Assembly: GCA_039961735.1 (NCBI GenBank)
Contig: JABRVX010000047.1
Span: 1-32,271, forward strand
DNA length: 32,271 nt
Direction: 5' to 3'
Origin: Fimbriimonadia bacterium
GTDB lineage: Bacteria > Armatimonadota > Fimbriimonadia > Fimbriimonadales > JABRVX01
Shown here: in pieces, positions 1 through 6,732 of the stretch
How positions within the stretch are numbered: the first letter of the stretch is position 1
Layout of the letters: each line of letters starts with the position of its first letter
Position numbers and translations under genes: made by a program
Notes under the pieces: model-generated
Told to the model about the DNA's origin: nothing
The model's database searches: none
Seen by the model: the letters and a program-made list of their open reading frames with translations, nothing else

Positions 1-190
1 GCATCTTGCCCATGGTCAATCACGGGCGGGACGCCCGTGCCACGGGCACCATGGACATCTTGCGTAGCATGGGCATCTTGCCCATGGTCAATCACGGGCG
101 AGACGCCCGTGCTACGGGCACCATGGGCATCCTGCGTAGCATGGGCATCTTGCCCATGATCAATCACGGGCGAGACGCCCGTGCCACGGG
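1..190. repeat. 72-bp tandem repeat, 2.6 copies (HGRDARATG type)
   Basis: Units start at 1, 73 and 145, each beginning GCATCTTGCCCATG and containing the palindrome CACGGGCG.GACGCCCGTG. Units 1 and 2 are 72 bp; the third stops near 190. A few substitutions separate the copies. Because 72 is a multiple of three, one plus-strand frame stays open and reads as repeated HGRDARATG peptides. Such translated repeats recur in several environmental genomes, and I treat this as repetitive DNA rather than a gene. The array runs off the left edge, so its copy number is unknown. I see nothing definite in 191-308; no terminator is obvious there for the lipoprotein genes that end at 309. Confidence 0.9.
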
Positions 191-308
191 GATATTTCAC
201 ATCTCGCTTCTTATCGATCACATCTCATGCAGCTACGAACCACGCTTCCGTCTCCGCAATACAGATGCTACCCTTACGACAGGTGTGCGGCACCTCCGTA
301 GTTGCAGC

Positions 309-755
309 CTAGTCTCTTCTTGCCTCGCTCAGGACCAGCGCGCCTTCGCCGGTAACGCCGCGAGGGAGGAGGAGGAAGCGGCCATCCCGGCGAGCCTCGA
401 TGAGAACCGACGGGCGGCCACCGAACAGACGAGGTGCCGGAGGCGAGGTGGCGCGTAGTTCCAGCAAGAAACCTTCCCTCTGAGCGTGCTTGGTCCAGGT
501 GCCGCTTATCTCCTCGCGAGCTCCGCCCTCGGTGAACACGACGTCGCACGAGAAGGCACCGCTGTCACGCAACTCCAGCCGGACGTACTGCAAGGGGCCG
601 GCACTCGGCCCCTTCGTCTCCCAGGCCCCCTGAGGGGAACCCTCGGAGCAGCCCATCAGCCCCACGACCACAGCGAGAATCGCGCCGAGAAGACGGGAGT
701 TACGACCGATCACGGGCTCACGACCCGAGACCGCCCACCGGGACGCCCGGATCAC
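309..755 (-). CDS. Small lipoprotein, lipocalin-like pattern, third of three
   Basis: No function recognised. The product of about 148 residues has a lipoprotein signal: a basic stretch, a hydrophobic segment, then LMGC with the acylated Cys at residue 36 of this start. The mature part shows a G.W motif (QGAWET), a second GTW, and alternating hydrophobic residues, as expected of a small beta-barrel or lipocalin-like fold. The start shown is GTG at 755, 19 bp after the preceding stop. A GTG at 713 would give a more typical 22-residue signal peptide, and neither start has a good Shine-Dalgarno. It is last in a three-gene unit and probably co-transcribed. The fold is inference; lipidation is well supported. 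Confidence 0.7.
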   Translation of the reverse strand: MIRASRWAVSGREPVIGRNSRLLGAILAVVVGLMGCSEGSPQGAWETKGPSAGPLQYVRLELRDSGAFSCDVVFTEGGAREEISGTWTKHAQREGFLLELRATSPPAPRLFGGRPSVLIEARRDGRFLLLPRGVTGEGALVLSEARRD

Positions 756-774
756 GCATTGGGAGGCGGTGTCC

Positions 775-1182
775 TCACTCGGCCTTCGTGTAGGTGCTCG
801 TCATCCCGGATCCGTCCTGTGCGGTGAGCGTCATGGAATTCTTGCCGAAGGTGACTTCGCTCTTCTGCTCCGGTATCGCATTGACAGGAATGGGTTGGCC
901 GGCAAGCTTGATCTCGGTGAATTTGACGGACAGGTACTGCTTCTCGTCCTTCTGCTCCATCCGCCAGGTCCCCTTCATCGAGATGGGGGCCTGCTGTCCT
1001 CCTGCGGAGGCGACCAACTCACCGACCATCGAGTTGTCCTTCTTATACTCGATGGTCCCTTTTGCGGAAACCCCTTGGATGGTTGTGTCCACGTTCCACT
1101 TGCCCACGATGCTCGGTTTGCACCCGGTCACCAAGAGCAGGCACACTATCGCGAGGGTCGCCAACAGCCATCTCTTGCTCAT
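775..1182 (-). CDS. Small lipoprotein, lipocalin-like pattern, second of three
   Basis: A 135-residue predicted lipoprotein. The ATG at 1182 follows GGGAGGA at good spacing, so the longer frame to 1293 is unlikely. The signal MSKRWLLATLAIVCLLLVTGC ends in a clear lipobox, with Cys at residue 21. The mature sequence begins IVGKWNVDTT and has a later GTWRMEQ. The order G-[KN]-W, an internal hydrophobic strand, then G-x-W is shared with both neighbours. The C-terminal half is strand-rich with Thr and Ser (SEVTFGKNSMTLTAQDG), which fits a periplasmic or outer-membrane-tethered beta-sandwich or lipocalin-like protein. Gaps to its neighbours are 16 and 19 bp, so one operon is likely. Function is unknown. 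Confidence 0.8.
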   Translation of the reverse strand: MSKRWLLATLAIVCLLLVTGCKPSIVGKWNVDTTIQGVSAKGTIEYKKDNSMVGELVASAGGQQAPISMKGTWRMEQKDEKQYLSVKFTEIKLAGQPIPVNAIPEQKSEVTFGKNSMTLTAQDGSGMTSTYTKAE

Positions 1183-1198
1183 CACGTCCTCCCGTTCT

Positions 1199-1645
1199 CT
1201 AGTCCTTCGGCTTCGCAGAGGGTACGCTTCCTGCCCCGACCAGTTTGGTCGTGACCTTCTTGCCACCGATCTCGCGCGTCCATTCGATCCCACCTTCCAC
1301 CCACCTGTATGGGCCGGTCTCGGTTCCGAGGAGTTGTGGCATCTCGGTCAGCATCTGGTTCCAGTACACCTCCGTCTTGGTGATGGTCAGGATGTGTTTC
1401 TCCTCGTCGGCCTCCCACTTGCCGTGGATGTCCAGTGCACCGGGCTGGTTTTGGTACTCCAGCCTCCAGTACTGGATCATCTTCCCGTCTGGTTGCAACA
1501 CCATAGAGCCTCCGGCTTCCTGCCCAAGAACCGTGTCTTTGAGGCTCCAGTTCCCAATCAGGGTTCTCTCTTCCCTGCCTCCGCATCCGGCCAATCCGAT
1601 CAGTGCAGCGCTCAGCAGTAGAAGCGAGAACAATCGGTTCGACAT
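1199..1645 (-). CDS. Small lipoprotein, lipocalin-like pattern, first of three
   Basis: A 148-residue predicted lipoprotein at the head of a three-gene unit. The ATG at 1645 is preceded by GGAGGTC at about 9 bp. The signal peptide ends IGLAGC, with the lipid-bearing Cys at residue 21, followed by GGREER. The mature protein starts LIGNWSLKDTVLG, then VLQPDGKMIQYWRLEY and HGKWEADEEKHILTIT. This G.W / PDG / G.W layout resembles small lipocalin-like domains known from many environmental genomes, and it recurs in the next two genes, suggesting old tandem duplication. It diverges from the PEP-CTERM gene across the 1646-1853 gap, which holds a palindrome and a sigma-54-like site. Function unknown. 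Confidence 0.8.
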   Translation of the reverse strand: MSNRLFSLLLLSAALIGLAGCGGREERTLIGNWSLKDTVLGQEAGGSMVLQPDGKMIQYWRLEYQNQPGALDIHGKWEADEEKHILTITKTEVYWNQMLTEMPQLLGTETGPYRWVEGGIEWTREIGGKKVTTKLVGAGSVPSAKPKD

Positions 1646-1788
1646 TGCATGTGACCTCCGTTCCTCTCCCCAATCCGGTCGTCGCAGGTCGAGTTTCGGG
1701 GCCCACCCCGACTGTCCTCCCGGAAGGGGAGCGGCTCCCAGCCCGGAGTGAGGGCCGCGTCATAGTCGGTGCTCCTGCATCCCTCTAG

Positions 1789-1808
1789 ATTGTGTCAATT
1801 GGCACAAT
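1789..1808. promoter_or_regulatory. 20-bp palindrome, candidate operator
   Basis: ATTGTGTCAATTGGCACAAT is a palindrome with one mismatched pair (T1795 against G1802). It lies between the divergent lipoprotein and PEP-CTERM genes and overlaps the -24 part of the sigma-54-like promoter. Its symmetry and length suit a dimeric repressor or activator site. The regulator is unknown, and part of the symmetry could be incidental to the promoter sequence. Confidence 0.5.
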
Positions 1809-1814
1809 GATTGC
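1799..1814 (+). promoter_or_regulatory. Sigma-54 (RpoN) -24/-12 promoter for PEP-CTERM gene
   Basis: The sequence TTGGCACAATGATTGC matches the RpoN consensus YTGGCACG-N4-TTGC in all core positions except the G after CAC. GG (1801-1802) and GC (1813-1814) have the exact -24/-12 spacing. Transcription would start near 1825, giving a 5' leader of about 29 nt that contains AAAGGA (1844-1849) and ends at the ATG at 1854. In several PEP-CTERM/exosortase systems, sigma-54 and the PrsK/PrsR two-component pair control PEP-CTERM genes, so the position makes biological sense. No RpoN-dependent activator is encoded in this window. Confidence 0.7.
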
Positions 1815-1853
1815 GCTGGGCTCACTAGACCCGATTGCACAGAAAGGATAGCC

Positions 1854-2975
1854 ATGCAGATCCAGAACCAATTGAAGGCTCTGCGCAGCCTAGCCTCGTT
1901 AGCCCTGTCGCTCGGGATGTGTTTGTCCGCCCAGGCTTTGGTGTGGCAGACGAAGTTCGACCTCACGTCTATTTCCTCCGAGAACTACGACCTAGCAATC
2001 GGCCCGCTTCGCGCCCACGTGGCCTATGAGCATGCGGGCCACGTCTACTACGCCACCCGGACTCCTTGGGACTCGGATTGGGCCACCGTTGACCTCGGAC
2101 CCGGAGCGACTCCCTCGGTTGCCCTTGGTCCCGACGGCACTGCCCACGTCGCGTTCGTGAATGCAGGCAGCATTCACGTCGCCTCCAGCGCGGACGGATG
2201 GGCATCTGCCCCGGTTGCAGCCGGCTTGTACGGTTCACTCGATGTGGATGGCTCCGGAGTGCTGCACCTGATGCTCGAAGGCAACTACGATGGCGACGGC
2301 TACACCGAGATTGCCCTCGTCCAGAACGCAGGTTCCGGCTGGTCCGACCTCTCCGTGTTGCACGACGGCTGGTACGATTCGGGGTCCGGCAACTACTTCT
2401 CCCAGATGTCCCTCGCGGCGCTTCCCGGCAGCGGTTACGTCTATGCGCTCGAGTCGGCGAACTGGGGCGGGAAGGTATCTTGGTCGGCCAAGTATCCCAG
2501 CGCCATTGTCCCGGGAGGCAACAACACCTCGATGGAGGTCGGCTGGAACGCCGGTTCTGAACTCTCTCGCCAAGCCATAGCGGCCGGTGATGGCCTCCTC
2601 GGATTCACCTTTGCCACCGGTGGCACCGTGTATGCCAGCACCTGCACGGCAGGCATCTGGTCGGGTTTCGAATCGCTCGGCGCCGGGGGACAGGCCACCG
2701 TGGACGCAAAGAACGGTGTTGCTGTAGCCTTTCAGAATGGTGGTGTCCTTCGGTTCGCCAAGGATGGGAGCGTTGAAACGGTCCTGTTCGAAGGCGCAGA
2801 GGTCCGCGGCATCCGGCCTTTTCTGGTATCGGAAGGCGAGGAATACTTCCTCCTTTATCGCGACGAGCAAGGTACGTTGAGCCTACTCACCACAGCGGCA
2901 GTTCCGGAACCGGGCGCAGTGACATGTCTGTTGGCGGGGGCCCTGCTTACCGCAGCACGGCGTCGCAAACGCTAA
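1854..2975 (+). CDS. Secreted PEP-CTERM sorting-domain protein
   Basis: A 373-residue exported protein. Residues 1-28 are a signal peptide (basic start, hydrophobic core, CLSAQA). The last 24 residues form a PEP-CTERM signal: VPEPGA, a hydrophobic helix, then the basic tail ARRRKR. That signal is recognised by an exosortase, which cuts and transfers proteins to the surface or polysaccharide layer. Between these lie repeated strands such as AHVAYEHAGHVYYA, AHVAFVNAGSIHVA and VLHLMLEG, suggesting a beta-propeller-like body, rich in Gly and Trp. The ATG at 1854 follows AGAAAGGATAGCC. A sigma-54-like promoter sits just upstream and a 14-bp hairpin downstream. The binding target is unknown. No exosortase gene is in the window. 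Confidence 0.85.
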   Translation: MQIQNQLKALRSLASLALSLGMCLSAQALVWQTKFDLTSISSENYDLAIGPLRAHVAYEHAGHVYYATRTPWDSDWATVDLGPGATPSVALGPDGTAHVAFVNAGSIHVASSADGWASAPVAAGLYGSLDVDGSGVLHLMLEGNYDGDGYTEIALVQNAGSGWSDLSVLHDGWYDSGSGNYFSQMSLAALPGSGYVYALESANWGGKVSWSAKYPSAIVPGGNNTSMEVGWNAGSELSRQAIAAGDGLLGFTFATGGTVYASTCTAGIWSGFESLGAGGQATVDAKNGVAVAFQNGGVLRFAKDGSVETVLFEGAEVRGIRPFLVSEGEEYFLLYRDEQGTLSLLTTAAVPEPGAVTCLLAGALLTAARRRKR

Positions 2976-2988
2976 CAGTTCCCTAACA
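2972..2988 (+). promoter_or_regulatory. Possible Pho-box-like direct repeat before phoB
   Basis: CTAACAGTTCCCTAACA is two copies of CTAACA with a 5-bp spacer (11-bp period), the same architecture as the better site before pstS. It overlaps the PEP-CTERM stop codon and lies 131 bp before the chosen phoB start. No -10 hexamer follows at the expected distance, and the hairpin at 2991-3024 comes directly after it. It may act in autoregulation or be chance. Confidence 0.3.
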
Positions 2989-2990
2989 TC

Positions 2991-3024
2991 CCCGAGAGCC
3001 CTAGTACTTGCTAGGGCTCTCGGG
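2991..3024 (+). terminator. Strong hairpin after PEP-CTERM gene
   Basis: CCCGAGAGCCCTAG pairs perfectly with CTAGGGCTCTCGGG (14 bp) around the loop TACTTG. It lies 15 bp after the stop codon, as expected for a terminator insulating the phosphate operon. No T-tract follows on either strand, so termination may be weak, factor-assisted or bidirectional. Confidence 0.6.
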
Positions 3025-3118
3025 CTACCTAGGACCCGTCTGTGGTTAGGTTGTGCAGGTATGCTATTACCAACGCAGCGGGGCAGGGCCCGCCCACCAG
3101 AACGTCGGAGGTTGCGCG

Positions 3119-3805
3119 TTGGGAAAGGCGAGCATCCTAGTGGTTGACGACGAGGAAGACATCCGCGAGATGATCCGCTACAACCTCGAGCGCGAGGGGT
3201 ATTACGTTCGGTGTGTGGAAACCGGGGAGGCCGCCGTTTCAGCAGCTAAGGCGAAACCTCCGAGCCTGATCGTTCTGGATTTGATGCTGCCTGGGTTGGA
3301 CGGCCTTGAAGTGTGCCGAGTTCTGAAACGGGAGCCGAGGACCGCGAGCATCCCGATCATCATGCTCACTGCACGCGGTGAAGAAGCCGATATCGTAGTA
3401 GGCCTGGAGCTGGGGGCGGACGACTACATCACAAAACCGTTCAGCCCTCGCGTTCTGAATGCCAGGATCCGTGCAGTGTTGAGGCGTGCCGCCATGGAGC
3501 AGGTCGGGGAAGACACGCAGATCGAGATCGGCACTCTGGTAATAGATCCGCGCAGGCATGAGGTACTGCTGGACGGTCAGATACTAGATCTCACGGCTAC
3601 CGAGTTTCGCATTCTTCACTACCTGGCCCGAAAGCGGGGCTGGGTGTTCACGCGGGACCAGATCGTGAACGCTGTTCACCGACACGACTATCCTGTCACC
3701 GATAGATCCGTAGATGTGCATATCGTGTCGCTGCGTCGGAAGCTCGGGGCTGCAGCCAATCTCATCGAGACCGTGCGGGGCGTGGGATACCGCTTCCAAG
3801 GGTAA
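3119..3805 (+). CDS. phoB: Phosphate regulon response regulator PhoB
   Basis: An OmpR/PhoB-family response regulator of 228 residues. The receiver domain (about 4-120) has acidic residues D10 and D11, phospho-acceptor D54 in LIVLDLMLP, T84 in MLTAR and K106 in ITKPF. The winged-helix DNA-binding domain (about 132-228) ends with VDVHIVSLRRKLG and TVRGVGYRF. I chose the TTG at 3119 because GGAGG lies 8 bp before it and the protein then starts next to the receiver; a GTG at 3053 would add 22 unrelated residues. The stop overlaps the phoR start (TAATG). When phosphorylated by PhoR under phosphate limitation it should activate pst transcription. The gene order with phoR and pst makes PhoB rather than another OmpR-type regulator very likely. 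Confidence 0.93.
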   Translation: MGKASILVVDDEEDIREMIRYNLEREGYYVRCVETGEAAVSAAKAKPPSLIVLDLMLPGLDGLEVCRVLKREPRTASIPIIMLTARGEEADIVVGLELGADDYITKPFSPRVLNARIRAVLRRAAMEQVGEDTQIEIGTLVIDPRRHEVLLDGQILDLTATEFRILHYLARKRGWVFTRDQIVNAVHRHDYPVTDRSVDVHIVSLRRKLGAAANLIETVRGVGYRFQG

Positions 3806-5586
3806 TGCGCAGCCGAAGACTGCTCGGAGCGCCTCCTTTTGTTCAGCTTCTGCTTTACTTCGTCGTCGCTTTCGTCCTGTCGTATCTGATCGAACAGCAT
3901 GATGCTTCGGAGCGAAGGTCTCTCAAGCTCGACGAGCTCGCCAGAGTGGCCGAGATGCTGTCCGACCGGCTGGGCTACGACCCTGCAGCTACCGACGTCG
4001 GCCACGTCGCTGATGTACTCCGAACCTACGAGCGCCACATAGGATACCGATACACACTCGTCGGCCCCGATGGCCTCGCGATCCTGGACTCGCGGTTTCG
4101 CGCCAAGTACGTGGGTGACCTATCGGACAGGCCGGACGTTGCCGCGGCTCTGGGCGGGCAGGCCGAGCCACACGTGCGCACTTACTACGACACCGATCGG
4201 GGCCTGTTGAGCGCAGCCGCACCGCTGCCCACACGGACCGGCCCAGGCAGAGCGGTTCGCGTTGTCGCTTCGGCGGCCTCGGTGGGCATCGTGTTCGGTG
4301 ACGTTCTGATGCGGGCCACCATCCTCTCACTAGCCGCTTGGGGCGTCACGGCGCTGTGCTTGCACGCCACGTCCCGACGACTGGCCGATGACCTGGGCGA
4401 CCTGGAGAATGGTGTGCGTGCCTTCGGGCAAGGTCGGCTCTCTGCCCGCATCCCGCCCCCGGGATCCGAGGAATTGGACAACCTGGTGGAGCTTCTTAAC
4501 ACCATGGCGGAGCGCCTAGACAGGGAACGGGCGCAGATGGCGGAGCGCCAAAGCGAGCTCGATGCCGTGCTCGCTGGAATGGTGGAAGGCGTGATCGCCG
4601 TGGACCTAGACGATCGGCTGCTCGCTGCCAACCCAGCGGCCGAACGATTCGTAAGCTTCGATTCCGACCGTTGCCTCGGTCTACCCCTGCAAGGAGTGGC
4701 GCGGAACTCGGAGCTGAACCGAATGCTGGAGCAAGTACGTGAGAAGGGGGGGCCGGTGTACGGGGAAGTCGTTCTCCGCGAGGGCCAGGAGGAGCGAACC
4801 CTCGAGGTGACGGCAAGCCCACTGCGCGACCAGCAAGGATATCTCATGGGCACCCTGATTGTTCTGCACGACATCACTCAGATCCGCAAGCTGGAGAGAG
4901 TCCGTCGAGACTTCGTGGCAAACGTGTCACACGAGCTGAAGACACCGGTCAGCACCATCCGCGGGGCCGTGGAGACTCTTCTGAGCGGGGCAGCAGACAA
5001 ACCGCAGTCCAGGGAGCGCTTCCTCGCGATGATTGATCGAAGTGCCGCGCGCCTGAGCGCGATCATCGAGGACTTGCTCAGCCTGGCTCGGCTGGAAGAG
5101 ACGGGGGGAGGCGGAGTTCCCCTCAAACTACAGCCTCTGCTGCCCTGCCTAAAGGAAGCAATTTTGGACACCGCTCCGCTCGCGGATGCCAGCCAGGTAA
5201 CCGTGAGGTTGTCGTGCCCCGAGAACCTCGCTGCGCCGATCAACCCGCCCCTGCTCGTGCAAGCCGTGGTCAACCTGTTGGACAACGCCATACGCCACAG
5301 CCCTTCCGGGGAGGCCGTGGACCTGGAGGCGGAAGCGGTCGGCAACGACGTGGAGATCCGAGTTCGCGATCGTGGCCCAGGGATCGAGGAGCGACACTTG
5401 CCCAGGCTCTTCGAGCGCTTCTATCGGGTGGATGTGGCGCGGAGTCGGAAGGAGGGCGGTACGGGGTTGGGGCTCTCGATCGTGAAGCACGTCGCGCAAG
5501 TGCACCGGGGTCGAGTCGGTGCCGAAAGCGTGTTGGGACAAGGCAGCACGTTCACAGTACGAATCCCGTCCGGGGGTGGGGGGTAG
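3805..5586 (+). CDS. phoR: Phosphate sensor histidine kinase PhoR
   Basis: A 593-residue membrane histidine kinase that phosphorylates PhoB when phosphate is scarce. Order of parts: TM1 about 9-27; an extracytoplasmic sensor of about 140 residues; TM2 about 166-186; a HAMP linker; a PAS domain about 250-355 (LDAVLAGMVEGVIAVD onward); HisKA with the phospho-accepting His376 in VSHELKTP; then the ATPase domain with N490 in NLLDNAIRH, the DRGPG box near 522 and GGTGLGLS near 551. The long periplasmic loop resembles the larger PhoR/PnpS type (TM-sensor-TM-HAMP-PAS) rather than the short E. coli form. The ATG at 3805 overlaps the phoB stop, so translation is probably coupled. Confidence 0.93.
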   Translation: MRSRRLLGAPPFVQLLLYFVVAFVLSYLIEQHDASERRSLKLDELARVAEMLSDRLGYDPAATDVGHVADVLRTYERHIGYRYTLVGPDGLAILDSRFRAKYVGDLSDRPDVAAALGGQAEPHVRTYYDTDRGLLSAAAPLPTRTGPGRAVRVVASAASVGIVFGDVLMRATILSLAAWGVTALCLHATSRRLADDLGDLENGVRAFGQGRLSARIPPPGSEELDNLVELLNTMAERLDRERAQMAERQSELDAVLAGMVEGVIAVDLDDRLLAANPAAERFVSFDSDRCLGLPLQGVARNSELNRMLEQVREKGGPVYGEVVLREGQEERTLEVTASPLRDQQGYLMGTLIVLHDITQIRKLERVRRDFVANVSHELKTPVSTIRGAVETLLSGAADKPQSRERFLAMIDRSAARLSAIIEDLLSLARLEETGGGGVPLKLQPLLPCLKEAILDTAPLADASQVTVRLSCPENLAAPINPPLLVQAVVNLLDNAIRHSPSGEAVDLEAEAVGNDVEIRVRDRGPGIEERHLPRLFERFYRVDVARSRKEGGTGLGLSIVKHVAQVHRGRVGAESVLGQGSTFTVRIPSGGGG

Positions 5587-5613
5587 CGCAGTCGGACTCT
5601 GGTGGCCCTAGCA

Positions 5614-5645
5614 TTAACGAAATTCTAACAATAGAGGCATAGAAT
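5614..5645 (+). promoter_or_regulatory. Candidate Pho box and -10 of pstS
   Basis: TTAACG (5614-5619), five bases AAATT, then CTAACA (5625-5630) form a direct repeat with 11-bp period, like the TTAACA-type repeats bound by PhoP/PhoB regulators. Nine bases later TAGAAT (5640-5645) matches the -10 consensus TATAAT in five of six positions. There is no good -35, as is usual for activator-dependent pho promoters. The site is in the 77-bp phoR-pstS gap and would let pstSCAB-phoU be induced apart from phoBR. Confidence 0.6.
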
Positions 5646-5678
5646 TCGAGTATCGAGTTTCAGATGGAAGGTGATCAT

Positions 5679-6716
5679 ATGGTACAGGCGTTTGGCAGGA
5701 ATCTGTGGTTAGGCGGACTCGCCCTGGTCGGCATCGCGATAGTGGCCGGCTGTGGTGGGGCCTCGACATCGGAAAGCGGCGAGAAGAGTGGCTCGAAATT
5801 GTCGGGCTCGATCAGCATAGATGGCTCCAGCACGGTCTACCCCATCAGCGAGGCTGCGGCCGAGGAGTTCATGAAGGAGAACCCGGACGTGCGCGCGTCG
5901 GTTGGCACGTCGGGTACAGGTGGCGGTTTCAAGAAGTTCGTCGCCGGCGAGACGGACATCAGCGACGCTTCCCGGCCGATCCAGATAGAAGAGATGGAGA
6001 TCGCCAAGAAGAACGGCATCGAGTTCATCGAACTGCCGGTCGCATTCGACGGCCTCTCCGTGGTAGTGCACAAAGACAACGACTTCGTCGACTACCTGAC
6101 GGTAGAGGAGCTGAAACGCATCTGGGAGCCCGGCAGCAAGGTCCAGTACTGGAGCGACGTGCGGCCTAACTGGCCCAGGCAGAAGATCAGGTTGTTCGGG
6201 CCGGGTACCGACTCGGGTACGTACGACTACTTTACAGAGGCAGTCGTGGGCGAGCAGAAGAAGTGCCGACCGGACTTCCAGCCCAGCGAGGATGACAACG
6301 TGTTAGTGCAGGGAGTGTCGGGCGAGAAGTACGCGCTCGGATACTTCGGATATGCCTACTATGCAGAGAACGCCGACAAGCTGAAGGTCGTCCCCATTGA
6401 CGGTGGAAGCGGTCCTATCACTCCCACGGAGGAGACTATCCGGAACGGACAGTACACCCCGCTAGCACGCCCGCTCTTCATCTACGTCAGTACCAAGGCG
6501 GCAGAGCGACCGGAAGTACAGGCCTTCATAAAGTTCTACATGCAGAACGCCGAGAAGCTGGTCGCCGAAGTGAAGTACGTTCCGCTCCCGGCAAACGTGT
6601 ACGAGATCGCTTTGGAGCGCTTCGAGAAGAGGAAGACTGGATCGGTCTTCGAGGGGAAGCATCAGGTAGGTCTTTCTCTGGAGCAGCTCATGAAAACAGA
6701 AGAGGAATCGCAATAG
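5679..6716 (+). CDS. pstS: Phosphate ABC transporter substrate-binding protein PstS
   Basis: A high-affinity periplasmic phosphate binder of 345 residues that delivers phosphate to PstCA. A lipoprotein signal ends IAIVAGC (Cys25), so it is membrane-anchored, as is common outside enteric bacteria. Phosphate-contacting family motifs are visible: DGSSTVYP near the start of the mature protein, then [20 protein letters not shown] and [11 protein letters not shown] chose the ATG at 5679 because GGAAGGTGA lies just before it; the in-frame ATG at 5664 is part of that ribosome-binding sequence and would add five residues. The C-terminal region ([16 protein letters not shown]) is typical of the family. 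It leads the transporter operon behind the candidate Pho box. Confidence 0.95.
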   Translation: MVQAFGRNLWLGGLALVGIAIVAGCGGASTSESGEKSGSKLSGSISIDGSSTVYPISEAAAEEFMKENPDVRASVGTSGTGGGFKKFVAGETDISDASRPIQIEEMEIAKKNGIEFIELPVAFDGLSVVVHKDNDFVDYLTVEELKRIWEPGSKVQYWSDVRPNWPRQKIRLFGPGTDSGTYDYFTEAVVGEQKKCRPDFQPSEDDNVLVQGVSGEKYALGYFGYAYYAENADKLKVVPIDGGSGPITPTEETIRNGQYTPLARPLFIYVSTKAAERPEVQAFIKFYMQNAEKLVAEVKYVPLPANVYEIALERFEKRKTGSVFEGKHQVGLSLEQLMKTEEESQ

Positions 6717-6732
6717 GAGTGATTGGTAGCAG

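Noticed and set aside
1-190. CRISPR array
   Set aside because: The repeats are contiguous 72-bp units with no unique spacers, and no cas genes are nearby.
6-458. Plus-strand open frame of 150 codons
   Set aside because: It is mainly the translated 72-bp repeat followed by sequence antisense to the lipoprotein gene; no signal, domain or ribosome site.
1793-1798. Perfect minus-strand TTGACA as -35 of the lipoprotein operon
   Set aside because: No -10-like hexamer lies 15-19 bp further on the minus strand; the hexamer is part of the palindrome.
2235-2870. 211-codon minus-strand frame opposite the PEP-CTERM gene
   Set aside because: Antisense shadow: the plus-strand frame has a signal peptide, a C-terminal sorting signal and a ribosome site.
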